The translations under genes were made by a program, and so were the position numbers. From Entrophospora sp. SA101 (lineage: Eukaryota > Glomeromycota > Glomeromycetes > Entrophosporales > Entrophosporaceae), in NCBI GenBank assembly GCA_958430865.1, contig CAUDNR010004088.1, positions 1-64,000 on the forward strand: a stretch of DNA of 64,000 nt. The letters are read 5' to 3'. How positions within the stretch are numbered: the stretch's first letter is position 1; each line of letters starts with the position of its first letter. Of this stretch, positions 13,110 to 25,169 are shown piece after piece. Under the pieces are notes generated by a model that was given only the letters and a program-made list of their open reading frames with translations, did no database searches and was not told the DNA's origin.

Positions 13110-15173
13110 ATGGCTATAATTGAAAGCACAACCGTGTATTTAGTTGTCGCGACATTCCTCGTTGGCTATTATACTTATAAATGGATAATTTATCCATTAT
13201 ATTTATCTCCTTTATCTAAAATTCCTGGTCCTCGTCCTGACCATTTTCTGTTGGGAAATTTCTTGGAAATTGTTAAACCTAAAGTGAGATCATGATTTAT
13301 ATATATATAAATAATTATGTTTATAAAAAATTTGACCTCTGTTACATTTAATTTAATAAGGGCGGGGTTCATTGGGCAGAAAAATATGGCAATATATATA
13401 GGTGTCATGGATTATTCAATAGGCCATTAGTTTACGTTCTCGACGAAAAAAATGTTCAAAAAGTACTTCTTAGTGGCACATATACTAAATTTAGTATAAG
13501 AAAGGAATTTGTAATAACTTTGACGAAGATTGTTGGAAATGGTATTTTGGCAGTAGATGGTGACATACACAAGAAACAACGTAGATTAATGAATCCATTA
13601 TTCAATAATCATAGTATTAAGGTAAATAAAAAAAATTTACATTAACAAGTTTGTATGTGGGATTAGTTACATTAATATTAATATTGATATTATTATTTAG
13701 GATATGATCCCAAAATTTACAAGGATTACTAATAAATTGAAAGATATATGGAGAGATGAAATAAAGAATAGTCAAAATGTTAATAATGACATTGATAAAA
13801 AATGTGCAATAATTGATGTTGGTCATTATATGGGAAGAGCATCATTGGATGTTATTGGCATAGTTGGTAAGTAATTCTATAAATAGGATTGAACAGACAA
13901 TAAAATAATGCAATTAAAATCAATAGTCAGTGTGTTTAATCAAATCAATCTTCATACAATTAATAATAATTTGTTATTTAGGGTTTGATTCTGAAATAAA
14001 TTCTTTGATAAAATCATCAAGTCTTGCTGACTCATTAAGCACTCTTTTTGATCACAAATATGGGTCTGCATTTAATTTATTATCACTTGCTTTGCCCATA
14101 TTGAGATTGCTGCCATTAAAAATAAATCAAGATACCCAAAATGCTTCAATTGAAATTGAAAAAATTACAAGGAAATTGGTTCAAGATAAATTTGATGAAT
14201 TGAAAAAAGGTAAATTGGATAGCAATGATTTGATAAGTGTTTTGGTGAAAGCTAGTTATGGACAGGAAATAGATAACAATGAACAAATGAGTTTTGAAGA
14301 AATAAGAAATCAGGTAGTTGTTATTGCAAAGAAAATGAAGGAAATGATTTTTTTATAATTATTATTATTTTTTTACTAAAAAAAAATTTTCAAGATTATG
14401 ACATTTTTAATAGCAGGACATGAGACAACTGGTGTTATGATGTCTTGGATATTGTATTATTTGTCCAAAGATCAAGAAATTCAAGACAAACTCAGAGAAG
14501 AGATTGTTAAAGAATTTCCTGATAAAGATTCTGAGCTAAATTTTGATCAAATCAATTCCATGGAATATTTAAATGCAGTTTGCAAAGAAACTCTTAGAAT
14601 TGTCCCTCCAGGTATATTATTATAATGAATAATAAGAAGAAGAAATATTGTTATGATTATTATATAAATATAAATGCATTTGTTATATATTTATATATAT
14701 TTTTTATGTTATAATAAAAGTTGTGCTTGTGGGTCGTACAGCAAATGAAGATGTCATGATTGATGAGTATCTTATTCCAAAGGTATTATTTTATTTATGC
14801 ATCCTGTTATTATTTTTATAATATTACTAATAGTAATAAATTAATTTAGGATACACCAATTTTTGTACCAATTTATCAAATTCATCATTCACCATCAATT
14901 TGGGGTGAAGATGTTGAAAAATTTAATCCATCACGTTGGTTTACAGAAAAGGTTAAAGGTCTTACTCATTACAATTTTATGCCATTTTCAGCTGGGCCAA
15001 AATCATGTATTGGTAATAGGCTTGCATTAAATGAAGCAAAAGTTATCTTGTGCAATTTATTAAGAAACTTCCAGTTCCATGAAGTCAAAGGTTTCAAAGT
15101 TACAAGTAAAGCAAATATGACTCTTAGACCTGACCCCACTGTGAAGTTGTGGGTCAATGAAATTGATTATTAA
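13110..15173 (+). CDS. Cytochrome P450 monooxygenase
   Basis: Membrane-anchored haem-thiolate monooxygenase, about 511 aa, a normal length. Seven exons join in frame: 13110-13283, 13361-13621, 13701-13866, 13982-14313, 14395-14611, 14721-14782, 14850-15173. Visible landmarks are an N-terminal hydrophobic anchor (about 8-25), a proline-rich hinge (SKIPGPRPDHFLLG), the I-helix oxygen-binding motif AGHETT (about 317-322), the K-helix ExxR (KETLR), a PERF-like FNPSRW, and the haem loop FMPFSAGPKSCIGNRLA with the cysteine ligand at about 456. All key residues are present, so it should be functional. The substrate cannot be told from sequence; the overall look is of the CYP4/CYP3-like clan members seen in early-diverging fungi (inference). 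It has no partner reductase nearby. Confidence 0.93.
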
Positions 15174-16465
15174 TTAGTGGATAAAAATGAATGTTATTAT
15201 TATTATTATTTATTTCTTTATTAAATACACTCAAATCGGGTAGACCTTTGATTCCATATTAATATGTTTATTTTTTACCAAAAATCAAATTTTTTACAAA
15301 TATTCAAAAATCAATTTACAATTTATTTCGTAATTATTTCAGATTATTTCAAATACTTGTAATTATTTCAAATACTTGTAATTATTTTGGATACTTGTGT
15401 TTATTTTGAATATAATCATTTCAAACATTTGTTATGATAATATTGTGACAATTCATAAATGATTGTTGATTGATAAAAAATAGTACAAAATTATTTGTAA
15501 ATTATCTTACTATATATATAACAAACATTTTTCAAATATAACATATTTTTACACAATTAAAAAAATATTTGTTCAGAAAACCTTTTCATTTAAAAAGTAA
15601 TTCTTTCAAAACTTGCAGGAAATTTTTCCTAATACTTCAATTATATAAATCATTTTTAAAATGTCATAATATGCTTACACCTGATAAAAAATGATGGTAA
15701 TTTTTTTGATTTGTATGATTGATATACAGTATATAATTTATTAATAATTTTTTGATATGGCTTGAAATGGAACAATCAAATTGATGATGTCCAAAAAGAA
15801 ACTATCAATTAAAGAACAAGAAAAAATTAATAATAATCTGTTAGAATTTATGCAAGTATCTGAAATAATGAACATTCAAAATAATAATAATTACAAGTAT
15901 CCGAAATAGTTACGAGTATCCGAAATAATATTCGAAATTCGTAATTTTGGATTTACGAATATTCGAATACGGAATCATAATTACGGTTAGGAACCCTAAG
16001 TTATTGATTATAAAAATATTATAAACGAAAACAAAAAAGTCCACTGTAATGAGTTTTGACTGTTATTTTGTTTCGTAAAATTATATAATTAGACTTATAA
16101 ATAAATAAATGGACGAGACTCCTTTTTTATAAAAGTAATGTTAACACCATCATCAACATATTTAATAAACTGGATATTAAATTTTTATTATAAAAATATA
16201 TGCAAACAAAAATAATTAAAGGATATGAATCAATGAACGGACGGAATAAATGTTTATGTGAAAAGAGGTAGTTGATGATTATTTAATACACATAGATTTA
16301 TATATTGCGAACTCAATTCTATGGTAATTATGTCAAAAACAAAAATTACCCCAGGACCAGAACGTTTATAAGTATTGACACATAAAAAATAATTACATTC
16401 CAAATAGTGTTGTGTTATGAACAATTATTTGTTTGAATGAAGGAACAAGAACATGTAATAGTAAC
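15174..16465. other. Spacer with short repeats
   Basis: P450 3' flank. At 15,340-15,420 there are TTATTTCAAATACTTGTAA repeats. At 15,890-15,990 there is a cluster of TATCCGAAATA and TTCGAAT motifs resembling the subterminal repeats of the hAT-like element at 61,658. No gene seen. Confidence 0.55.
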
Positions 16466-16870
16466 AAAATTTTTACCAATCAAAATCGTGAATTTGATAA
16501 CGTAAAAATAAATGTTGGTTTGATTCATTTTGTCAACAGTTGTTTCGTTAACAAATGGTTCGAATTTAAGAAGTTGAAAGCAATCATGCGACAAACCTTT
16601 GAAATAGTCTAATAAATTAAATTGTACTACTCGAAAATGTATTTAAAGGGTTGGTTTTCGACTTGGTTGAAGAATAATTCTCTTCTTAACTCTTCTCTTG
16701 ACCATATCTCTCGATATAATAAAATTAACCTTAATATAATGAATGTCTACGAAATGATTGTAAACACAACCATTATTTAAGATATACGATTAAGACAAAA
16801 CATGAATGATGTGTGAAAAAATCAAACAAATTTTACCAAAAAAAATTTTTTTTTGCATGCTCTAATAAAT
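16466..16870 (-). repeat. Dispersed repeat R, copy 1 (left edge of locus A)
   Basis: Homologous to 59,560-60,030 in reverse. The outer part (16,466-16,725) differs from the 59.7-60.0 kb copy at several sites and by a deletion of about 25 bp. From 16,726 inward the match is perfect as far as read. This copy is therefore a hybrid: outside is a diverged R, inside is the R of the duplicated unit. Confidence 0.75.
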
Positions 16871-17061
16871 TTTCCATTGTTGCTGCATCATCAATTGTAT
16901 TTTTGATATTTTCGATATTTTCGATATTTTCAATAAACTCATTTTTGTTTAATCTTTTCGTCGTACTTTCTTTTAGTGCGTTGACTTTTTTTTTGATTTC
17001 GACTTGAAGATATCAAACATTTAGATTGGCACCTTTGTAGACAATGATTGTGATAACCATG

Positions 17062-17580
17062 TCAACGCACAAGTACACTACAATTATTCAAATTAGTATA
17101 GTTATTGTAATAACAGTATATGCAATCGCAAAAAATGTTTGTAGATGGTTTCCTAGAAGTAACAAAGCCTTTTGGAAGGTAACGATCGGTTATTTCGTAA
17201 AATAAAGAAGGCAATTTGTATGAGTTAATACCATTAGATGAAGTTTTAATAATCAAAGGATGCTGATTTCGTGCTTGATATATCTTCGCAAATACATCTA
17301 AAAACAATACATCTCACTTTCGGGAAAGCATATGCAATTGCTTCGGTGTATATGGATATTTCATAGAATCTATGAAATGTTGTCGAAAACTTATTATCCT
17401 TTTGATGCTGAAAAAAAACGTGTCTACTTTTTCAGTTATTGTGCAGTGAAAAACTTAGCCATACGTCATCAAATAATGTTCTGAATGAATTATCACTTAA
17501 AGAGGCGGGATAATTAGTAACCATATCAATCATTGGATGATTGTCTCTATCCAATAAAAGACATCAGAAAAAAATTAAAG
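17062..17580 (-). other. Coding-like decayed stretch, locus A copy
   Basis: Reverse strand. Short coding-looking pieces lie in shifted frames: HPMIDMVTNYPASLSDNSFR, then RFYEISIYTEAIAYAFPKV, then ARNQHPLIIKTSSNG...SLFYEITDRYLPKGF. No family recognised. The pieces need at least two frameshifts, so this is probably a dead gene fragment. The identical copy is at 58,850-59,368 (+). Confidence 0.4.
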
Positions 17581-19072
17581 GTGCACACTTGTAATTTCTT
17601 CGATCAAACCGAAGAGCAACTCATAAGCCAGTCAGTTAAGTAAAAATTATAGATTTTCTTTACCTTTTCGTTATGAATTTCTGGATTATTTTCTGATAAA
17701 TAAAGATTAAAAAAGTTTACATATAAATTTTTTATAAATTAAAATATTTAAAAAAATTACCATGTAGGGCAGTATCTAGATGGTTTTTATTTGTCTCTTC
17801 ATTTTTTTTATATTCTCATTATTTTCATGACTTTTACAACGACCTCTACCAACTGCTATAACTTCATGACTTTCGCGACTTCCATGAATTCCATGACCTC
17901 CACAACTTTTATGACTTCTGCGATTTCCACAATTTCCTTGATTTTGTTTCATTATACAGTAAATAATATATCAAAGGAGAATTTTAGTTTGAATAGAAAA
18001 AAAGGTTTAGGAAAGGTTTTAAAAAAAATTTTAAAAATTTTAAAGTATATTAAAATTTTAAAGTTGTACAACTCAAATTAAAAGCAGTACAATAGAATAT
18101 AACTGATCAACGCGATGTAAATTTAATTTAAGATAATAACAGTATTATTAGTATTAGCATTGGTAATGACAAATTATTAGATACAACGACAACAGTAGTA
18201 GTAATTATAATGATAATATGATACATGGAATAGTAATAAATGATTAAAAATTCAAGTTCTCGCTGAGATTTATAATCAGCTGACATCACAAGTAGAAATA
18301 AACCTCTCATCAAGACGAACTATTCTTTCTTCATAATTTCTTCAATTAAATTACATAAACTTTTAAAATAGAAGTGAAAAAAAAAAAAGATTTATTAAAT
18401 TAACCCGTTATGATCATTAGTATGTAACTACATAGTAATAATGTTAAATTTTGTTCTTACAATAATAATAATAATAATAACCAATAAATGTCTACTATAT
18501 ATTAGTAATAATAAAAATAATCGGTAGCAAATAAAATAAATTGGGTGAATAAGCCTTTACTGATGAATGGTTTCAAGTTAAAGCTTGTTATATAATAATA
18601 AATCAAGTTTAGAAGTATAAGAAATTCAAATTTTTTCTTTTGAAACCTCTAATCCGTGGTGCAGTGAGAGCCCAAGAGATTGTTATTGGGCCTTTCCATG
18701 AATTCAATCTATTGAAAGCAGAAATTTCCAAAGCCATAAAAGATATTAAATAAAACCTTATCATTTTCCCCATGTTACGACTCGGACTGAATAGATATCA
18801 GTGAGTGGAAGGAAAACTCTATCTTGAAATCTTTATCCAGCTGTAACCATGAAGAAATTAAATTTCTTTCAAATTACTTCAAACACAAATATTGTGATAA
18901 TATCAACATTATTTATTTATATATGGCAGTGATAATTTGATCAACTATAATACCATTGTTATTGACAGAGAAAACATCAATACTAATTGAAAAATGAGTG
19001 TAGGTAGGCAATGCAGCTCAAGGAGATGATGATGATAATAAAGTCGGTTCCCACTGAAATCAGAAAAGCAGT
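17580..19072. other. Spacer inside locus A, includes a GA-rich short repeat
   Basis: At 17,800-17,952 (reverse) the DNA is made of imperfect 9-12 bp units like GGAAGTCATGGA, giving a 50-codon Gly/His/Ser-rich ORF (58,478-58,630 in locus B) that is more likely a repeat artefact than a gene. The part at 18,128-18,780 has a diverged relative at 62,654-63,221. Confidence 0.5.
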
Positions 19073-19169
19073 AGTGTTCGAAATTCGACCGCGCCTTAAC
19101 ATAAAACTAGACTTATTTGAGAAATTAATTCCAAATTTGGTTAGCGCGTGACGATGAATTTCGAACACT
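19073..19169. mobile_element. 97 bp MITE-like inverted-repeat element (locus A)
   Basis: Ends are the 14 bp perfect terminal inverted repeat AGTGTTCGAAATTC, followed by further imperfect complementarity (GACCGCGCCTTAAC against ATCGTCACGCGCTAAC). The interior is only about 35 bp. No clear target duplication. Its twin in locus B is 57,261-57,357. Confidence 0.65.
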
Positions 19170-19327
19170 GATCCTATAGTTTTAAAGTGTAATTTCTAGC
19201 CGGCCCCAAATATGAAAAACTATAATAAACATGAATGGTTTATTGACGATTATGAGATGAAAAAAAAGGAAATGGGGATTTTTTAATAATAAATTTACAA
19301 AAGAAATAAAAGGATTTTGAGTTAATG

Positions 19328-20830
19328 TTATAATGTATCTTTATGTAAAACTATGAATACTTCCAATTCTTCAATTGTTTCTTCTAAACTCCAAACGTTT
19401 GCATGCGCTATTAACTTATTACCATTTGTAAAATTAATAAATAATAATTGTCCATCACCTAAAATTTTATCTCCGTAAAAATGATTTTTCACAGGCATCA
19501 TCCAAGGTAACAATAACTTGTCATCTTTCCACAAATAACCAAATATAAAACCTTTTCCTCCACCAATTATATCATTGTCTGACCAACTAACCGACTTGAA
19601 TCCACCAAACACTACCTCATCTTCATTGATATCTTTTGTTCTAATTACAGTTAATGTTGGTCCCTGGTTATAACAACATTGCCTCCATTTATTATTATTA
19701 TCATCTTCTTTTAATTCATTTCCATTACTTCTAAATATTAAATGAAAATTAAATGGTATCATTGAATATTTTTCATATGTTTTAATTAAACTCATGTTCT
19801 CATCTTTATCATCATCATTATTATTATGAGTAGTATTGTTATTATTATCATCTTCTTCTCTTCCTTTTTTATCATAAGAATGTTTTATCCAATAAGAAAT
19901 TAATGCTGTTTCTTCTTTTTCTCTAATTATTAAAGAATTTAATCTTAATGGCAATATATTATAATAGCTAGGTGTTGATTTCTTTGAATGATATTGAATT
20001 ACTTGTTCATACAATTCAGGTGAAAAGTTTTTAATCAAAGGACCAACTTTATTAATAAAATCTTCAGGTTGCATATGAAAGAATCTAACTTTATTCAAAA
20101 ATTGTATTATTGTTGATTTTAAAGATGTAAGATCTTCTGTTGACCATAATCTAAAATCATCAAAATGTGATATATTAGGTGTATTATTCATTCCCCACAT
20201 AATTACACCTACAAATACATCTATTTCTTCCAATCCTAATATGTCTCTATCTAATAATTTTGCTAAATAATCTCTAGGTATAAATAAAAATTCTTTAGAA
20301 CTAAAAAAATTTTTAGGATTTCTTAATATGGCATTATTACATAATTTTAGTAATTTTTCACATTTTGTGATTTGTAAAGTTACAAATAATACCTCACTTG
20401 CTTGATCTTTATACCAGCTTTTTTCTTCTTTGATCAAATTCTGTTCTAAATAATCAACAAATGAATCCATAATTAAAACATCTGCTGTTTTTAATAATTG
20501 CAATTTCTCTTTTATATTTAAATTGTCTAAATTTATTATCATACCCCCATAAATATAATAAAGTATATTTTCAAATAATTTATATTGTATGTTTAATCCA
20601 CGTAAATCAATATTATAAAACCCATCTTTTCTCCAGGAATTTGATAAAGCCGCCTTAAAATATTCTGATCTAGTTTTTAAAATAATCGAATGAGCTTTAA
20701 ATGTTTCAAAGTTGTTTTCATCTCCCACGATTAATAGCACGTCAAATGTATCTTCTTGGTTTAACAAATTTAAATAATCATTTGATAAATTTTGATAAGA
20801 TCTTGTCGACTCAAACAACTTTGGTAACAT
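19328..20830 (-). CDS. BTB/POZ-TLDc domain protein, locus A copy
   Basis: Intronless, 500 aa. The N-terminal BTB/POZ domain is about residues 25-130 (FDVLLIVGDENNFETFKAHS, then ILYYIYGG). A BACK-like helical region follows (about 135-260), and the C-terminal TLDc domain is about 300-495, starting LNSLIIREKEE and containing FRSNGNE, GPTLTVIRT and VFGGFKSVSW. An Asn/Asp-rich low-complexity insert (about 326-345) interrupts the TLDc fold. BTB domains recruit Cullin-3 ligases; TLDc domains are linked to oxidative-stress resistance and V-ATPase binding in characterised proteins. The role here is unknown. Such genes form large families in arbuscular mycorrhizal fungi. The protein is identical to the copy at 55,600-57,102, so locus A gives it a second, apparently intact, gene dose. 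Confidence 0.9.
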   Translation of the reverse strand: MLPKLFESTRSYQNLSNDYLNLLNQEDTFDVLLIVGDENNFETFKAHSIILKTRSEYFKAALSNSWRKDGFYNIDLRGLNIQYKLFENILYYIYGGMIINLDNLNIKEKLQLLKTADVLIMDSFVDYLEQNLIKEEKSWYKDQASEVLFVTLQITKCEKLLKLCNNAILRNPKNFFSSKEFLFIPRDYLAKLLDRDILGLEEIDVFVGVIMWGMNNTPNISHFDDFRLWSTEDLTSLKSTIIQFLNKVRFFHMQPEDFINKVGPLIKNFSPELYEQVIQYHSKKSTPSYYNILPLRLNSLIIREKEETALISYWIKHSYDKKGREEDDNNNNTTHNNNDDDKDENMSLIKTYEKYSMIPFNFHLIFRSNGNELKEDDNNNKWRQCCYNQGPTLTVIRTKDINEDEVVFGGFKSVSWSDNDIIGGGKGFIFGYLWKDDKLLLPWMMPVKNHFYGDKILGDGQLLFINFTNGNKLIAHANVWSLEETIEELEVFIVLHKDTL

Positions 20831-23098
20831 TTATAAAGACTATTTATATTTTTTTAAAACAAAGTAAAAATTTTTATTATTATGCGCCGTCATTCATGTA
20901 ATGTAATACTAATACTGTAATACATAATAATAATAATTTTGTTTTTCGATCAACAGAATGCTTCCCTGATTCAGTCATATGGTATTTTCTTTGATTTCAT
21001 ACCTACATCTCCAGTCAGTGTAGCAATGACAGTTATTTACCTTTGAAAATGTCGGTTAAATAAAGCTAAATAACAAGAAAACATTTGAAGTCGTGAACTT
21101 TGATTCAAATAAAACCACGTGATATAACATTATGGAATCCAAGTGCACGGATAATGTGTACTAACCAAATTAGGATAATTACCGCAGATTTTTACACAAA
21201 TTTGGTTAGATATCAAACAACCCTTGATACAAAAAATTGAAAGGGTTTTCAAATGACTATTTAAGCAAGAAGTTAGCACAAGTATTGGTTATTCTACGAC
21301 AAGTCGAAAGTGTTGTTTTGTTGACACTTTCCTCAAGATGTTCATAAAACTAGAAGCGATTATAAAGCAAAGACAATTGTAATGGGGCACTTTGAAGGTT
21401 AAATTAGAAAGATCATAGAATCAGAAATTGAGAAATTAATTTGAAAATAATGAAGCCAATGTGGCAATATATTAATGATGCGGAAGGGGAGAATAAAACA
21501 ATATGTAGTAAGTGTTATATTAAATATATAGTAGGCTTTGGGAAGATAATTTGTTTTATGAATTTTATTTTATCAAATTATACTCAAACAATTATAATTT
21601 CTGGATAAATGCATTAGTTAGTGAAGTAAATATACCATATCATTTTTTTACATCGTCATCAGTTTTTGTTACTCCTTTTTATTTAATATAGTTCCATCTT
21701 ATTATTAGTGATAATAATGTTAATACTGATAACAGTGATAAAAATAATTATAAGCGTAATAGTTAATATTTGTTATCAATTTAATTTATTATATTAATAT
21801 TTTTTGAAAATGATAATTTATTATTGATTATAGTTTCTTTATTTAATAGTAAATAGATATTAGCGACTTGGTCTAGAAAGATAAATGAATTTGATTATAA
21901 TTATTATAATTTATTTTATATAGTGAGGCTCACAAGTACACATCTAATAAAAATCAGTGTTCCTAAAAAGGATATTCAGCAAGATAGAGAAAAAGTTTTG
22001 AAAAAATCCAATAATGATAATAATTGAAAAAATATCATCGCCATTTTTGAATTCTATAAACAAACAAATAATTTTAAAGTTAACGATTATATTAAATTTC
22101 CATCTTAAAATTACTAAAGCCACATTTTTTTTATTTTACAAAAGTTATATTTTCTTTTTTGACATTTTAAATTTTAGAACATTGAAGTCTAGAATGGCAA
22201 ATGATGTTACTTACATGTTTATAAAATGTTGAAAAACAGATTAAATCTTTTAAGAGTAGCAATAGGTGTCAACTTTTAATATTACAATTTTAGGGTAATA
22301 TATATTTAATCTTCAAATTATTATTATTTATTTATTTTTAATTGTAAAAATTTCCGAGTTAAATTTATAATTTTTTTTCAGAAACCGCTGTTAATATTCA
22401 CACATAATGTTTAAGAAATAGTTATGGTGACAATTTAATATAAACATTGAAAATATGTTCACTAGTATGTTATACTGGACATTTATTGTCGATGTAATAG
22501 TTATTTTCCATAGATGATATTTAATTATTATTAGTAAACTAATTTATTATTATTTATTTAATTATATAGATTCAATTAATTTTTATAAGAAGGTTGTTAT
22601 TTATTAAGCTTACTATCAACTTGCTTTTTTTGTTTTTTTATTATACATTCATTAACTGGAAGAAAAAATGGAAAATTAATAATTATCACAATTGTGAGTG
22701 AGTTCAAATTCCCACGAGCTACACTAATGATAAATACAATGTGCAAAAACATTGCCGGGACTTTGCAAAAATCCCTTCACATACGTTCGAAATTTATTGT
22801 TATCATCTATAAAATTAACAACCTCTTTTATTTTACCAACTAGAACGATGAATTGTGAATTATAATAATCACTACCACTATTGTAAATTTGATCAATGAT
22901 AGGTTTAAAAATACAACAAAGAATAGGTTCAATATTAATCCATGTTTTTTATTATTATTAAAATACAATTTAATTAACTTGTTAATGGAATCTAGAATAA
23001 GTTATAAATATATTTACATTAAAACTTTTTATTAGTAAAGTACTCGTAATAATTTGATTATTATAATTTACATCTACATCCATATCATCACCACCACC
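20831..23098. other. Spacer of the duplicated unit (locus A)
   Basis: BTB gene promoter side, then AT-rich sequence. Small ORFs (for example 22,014-22,232) lack coding character. The same sequence is at 53,332-55,599 in locus B. No gene or RNA recognised. Confidence 0.6.
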
Positions 23099-23151
23099 AT
23101 TATTACCATCATTACTACCATCACCGTGATGGTAGTAATGATGGTAATAAT
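23099..23151. repeat. Perfect 53 bp hairpin, 26 bp arms (locus A)
   Basis: The left arm 23,099-23,124 and right arm 23,126-23,151 are exact reverse complements around a single C at 23,125. The arms consist of ATTACC/ATC-type units, so the hairpin grew out of, or was copied from, the neighbouring trinucleotide repeat. Twin at 53,279-53,331. Confidence 0.9.
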
Positions 23152-23153
23152 TA

Positions 23154-23383
23154 AGGGTGCAGACATATTGCCGAACTATAACTCATAGTTATGACACGGC
23201 TATGTCGCAACTATGTCGTAACTCTTGGAAGGTTTGCCGTATGCCGTATGCTGTAACTGTTTATCTTTTCTTTTTTAAGTAATGTCAACAACCCGAATTA
23301 AAAAATGATTTTGTTTGTGATCCTACGGCATACGGTACTTGCCATATGTCATATGTCGTATGCCGTATTAGTGTCGTGACCCT
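23154..23383. mobile_element. 230 bp element with nested inverted repeats (locus A)
   Basis: The outer ends are imperfect inverted repeats: AGGGTGCAGACA on the left, AGGGTCACGACA when the right end is reverse-complemented. The interior contains several inverted GCCGTATGCCGTATG / CATACGGCATACG blocks. Possibly a small foldback or MITE. Flanks are TTA and CAA, with no clear target duplication. Twin at 53,047-53,276. Confidence 0.55.
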
Positions 23384-23394
23384 CAAGTGTTCAT

Positions 23395-23780
23395 ATGTTT
23401 GCTTTCGCCATTACCATCACCACCACCATTATTACCATCATTGTCATCATTGTCACCACCACCATTATCATCGCCACTACTGACTGCCATTATCATCATT
23501 ATTATCACCATCAACCTCGTCTTCTCCTTTCCTTCTTCCTCAAGTTCTTCATAATCATAATCATAATCATAATCATAATCATAATCATAATCATAATCAT
23601 AATCAAAATCAAAATCATAATCATAATTATAATCATCATCACCATCATCATCGTCATTATAATTGTTATTATTAATAATAAATAGTTGTTGTTGTTGTTG
23701 TTACTAATTACTGTTGTTATCACGGCTATTATCATTATTACTATAGTTATCGCTGCTATTACTATATAGTAACTGCTCTG
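23395..23780. repeat. Trinucleotide/hexanucleotide microsatellite block (locus A)
   Basis: ACC/ATC/ATT-type triplets, with a run of about 14 ATAATC hexamers (about 23,550-23,634) interrupted by two AAAATC units, then GTT triplets. ORFs here are pure repeat translation (poly Ile/Met) and not genes. The repeat number and interruptions are the same in the locus B copy. Confidence 0.9.
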
Positions 23781-24928
23781 ATAAAGCTGCGGCACTTGTT
23801 GTCGTTGTTGTCGCCTTAATACTCAAGATCGCTTGTGAATTTTTGTTATTATTATTGTTGTTCATGTTTGAATAAAATTTTTTATTTTGTTTTTTTTTGT
23901 TTTTTTTTTTGGATTCGCGTCAATCAAATTCAAAATTAAAAATTCAAATTCTATTTTCTCCATAATTACCAAATAAACATTTATTGGAAATTGGCATGAG
24001 AGTAATTTATGGCCTATGCTTTAAAATTAGGCGACGATTTGATTTTTTTTTTTTTTTTTTGACCACTAAAAAGTTTTACTAATGCAAAAATTACGTTAGA
24101 AAAATACTTTAAAAAAGAAAATGAAAAATATAAGTGCCATAAGTGATAGAATAACTTTTGAGCTTTCATTTGATGCTATTTTAATGACTGTAGCTAAAAA
24201 ATAGGTGAACTGGACAGATTTTGATCTATGTATTGATCGGTAAAACAAAAAAAGACGCAGAATGATTTAAAAATTCAACGCCTTTAACAAAAATATGTTT
24301 CAAAAAAAAAAACGGAAAATTATTGTTGTTGGAAAATTACTAAAAAACAACCAACTTGTTTCGAATAAAATTTAAACAAAGTTTTGTTTTTTAAAGTTAT
24401 TTTAAATCATTTTCCAACTAATCTGATGTTCAGTTTTACAATAGGGTTGAATTTTACTGTTTTTTTTTGCAATTACATTATTTAGAATGAAAGGAATACA
24501 AACACACCATATTACGAGCATTTCTTTCTCAAATATCTATTTCAATATTAATAAGTTGAACGAAATAGTGATTTTGGCTCATAGAAGAGTTAATTGTTGG
24601 AGAAAATGGGTTCACAGTTGAAATCACGTGATTTACTACTGGTTTTTTCTTTATTCCTTCATAATATTCTGTAGCCAGTTATCAAATAATGGAATAAAAG
24701 TCAAAAATTTTCAAGGTCTGGGACAATTCATTATAAAAAAAAAGGGATCTAACTCCTGATTTGTTTCTAATTAGTTTAATTTGATCGAAAAATCAAGATT
24801 TTGGTAACTAATAGTGAAAGCATTTTGTATTAAAGTATAGTTAAATCGAATGAGACATTTTTCATACAATCCGTGAATGAATCGGTCACGCGTTTCCTAG
24901 AAAGTTTCAAATATTCAATCAACAATTA

Positions 24929-25010
24929 AATTTTGGGGCGGAGTAAAACTCCAATTGGCTAATTTGAATTTCGCACGCGTGAATTTCAAATTTCATTGCT
25001 ATTACATGTG
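24929..25010 (+). promoter_or_regulatory. Repeated ATTGGCTAATTTGAATTTC motif upstream of ACSL (locus A)
   Basis: The string TTTTGGGGCGGAG, then ATTGGCTAATTTGAATTTCGC followed by a palindromic ACGCGT, lies about 200 bp before the acyl-CoA synthetase ATG. Closely similar strings occur at 34,577-34,680 and in part at 31,835-31,880 (about 130 bp upstream of the mannosyltransferase start). It contains a reverse CCAAT box (ATTGG). Either a shared promoter module or a short dispersed repeat. The locus B twin is 51,420-51,501. Confidence 0.4.
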
Positions 25011-25169
25011 TGTATGAATAATAATTAAATTTTATTATTACAAACTATTTTTTTTTTTTAGATGTTCTTCTTCCTGTGGCACAAAAATTATTATAAAATG
25101 TCGATCTCTAAGCAATTCACGAATCTCTTTCTGATTGAAAAATAAATAAATAAAAACCCAACCTTGAAA

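Noticed and set aside
16813..17007. Small hydrophobic ORF (and twin at 59,423-59,617)
   Set aside because: Lies across the edge of repeat R in Phe/Ile-rich low-complexity DNA; no coding evidence.
22690..22790. GAGTTCAAATTCCC string resembling a tRNA B box
   Set aside because: No matching A box, acceptor stem or anticodon stem within the right distance.
23395..23685. ORFs of 94-96 codons in the microsatellite on both strands
   Set aside because: They translate only repeat units (poly Ile/Met), with no complexity or splice context.
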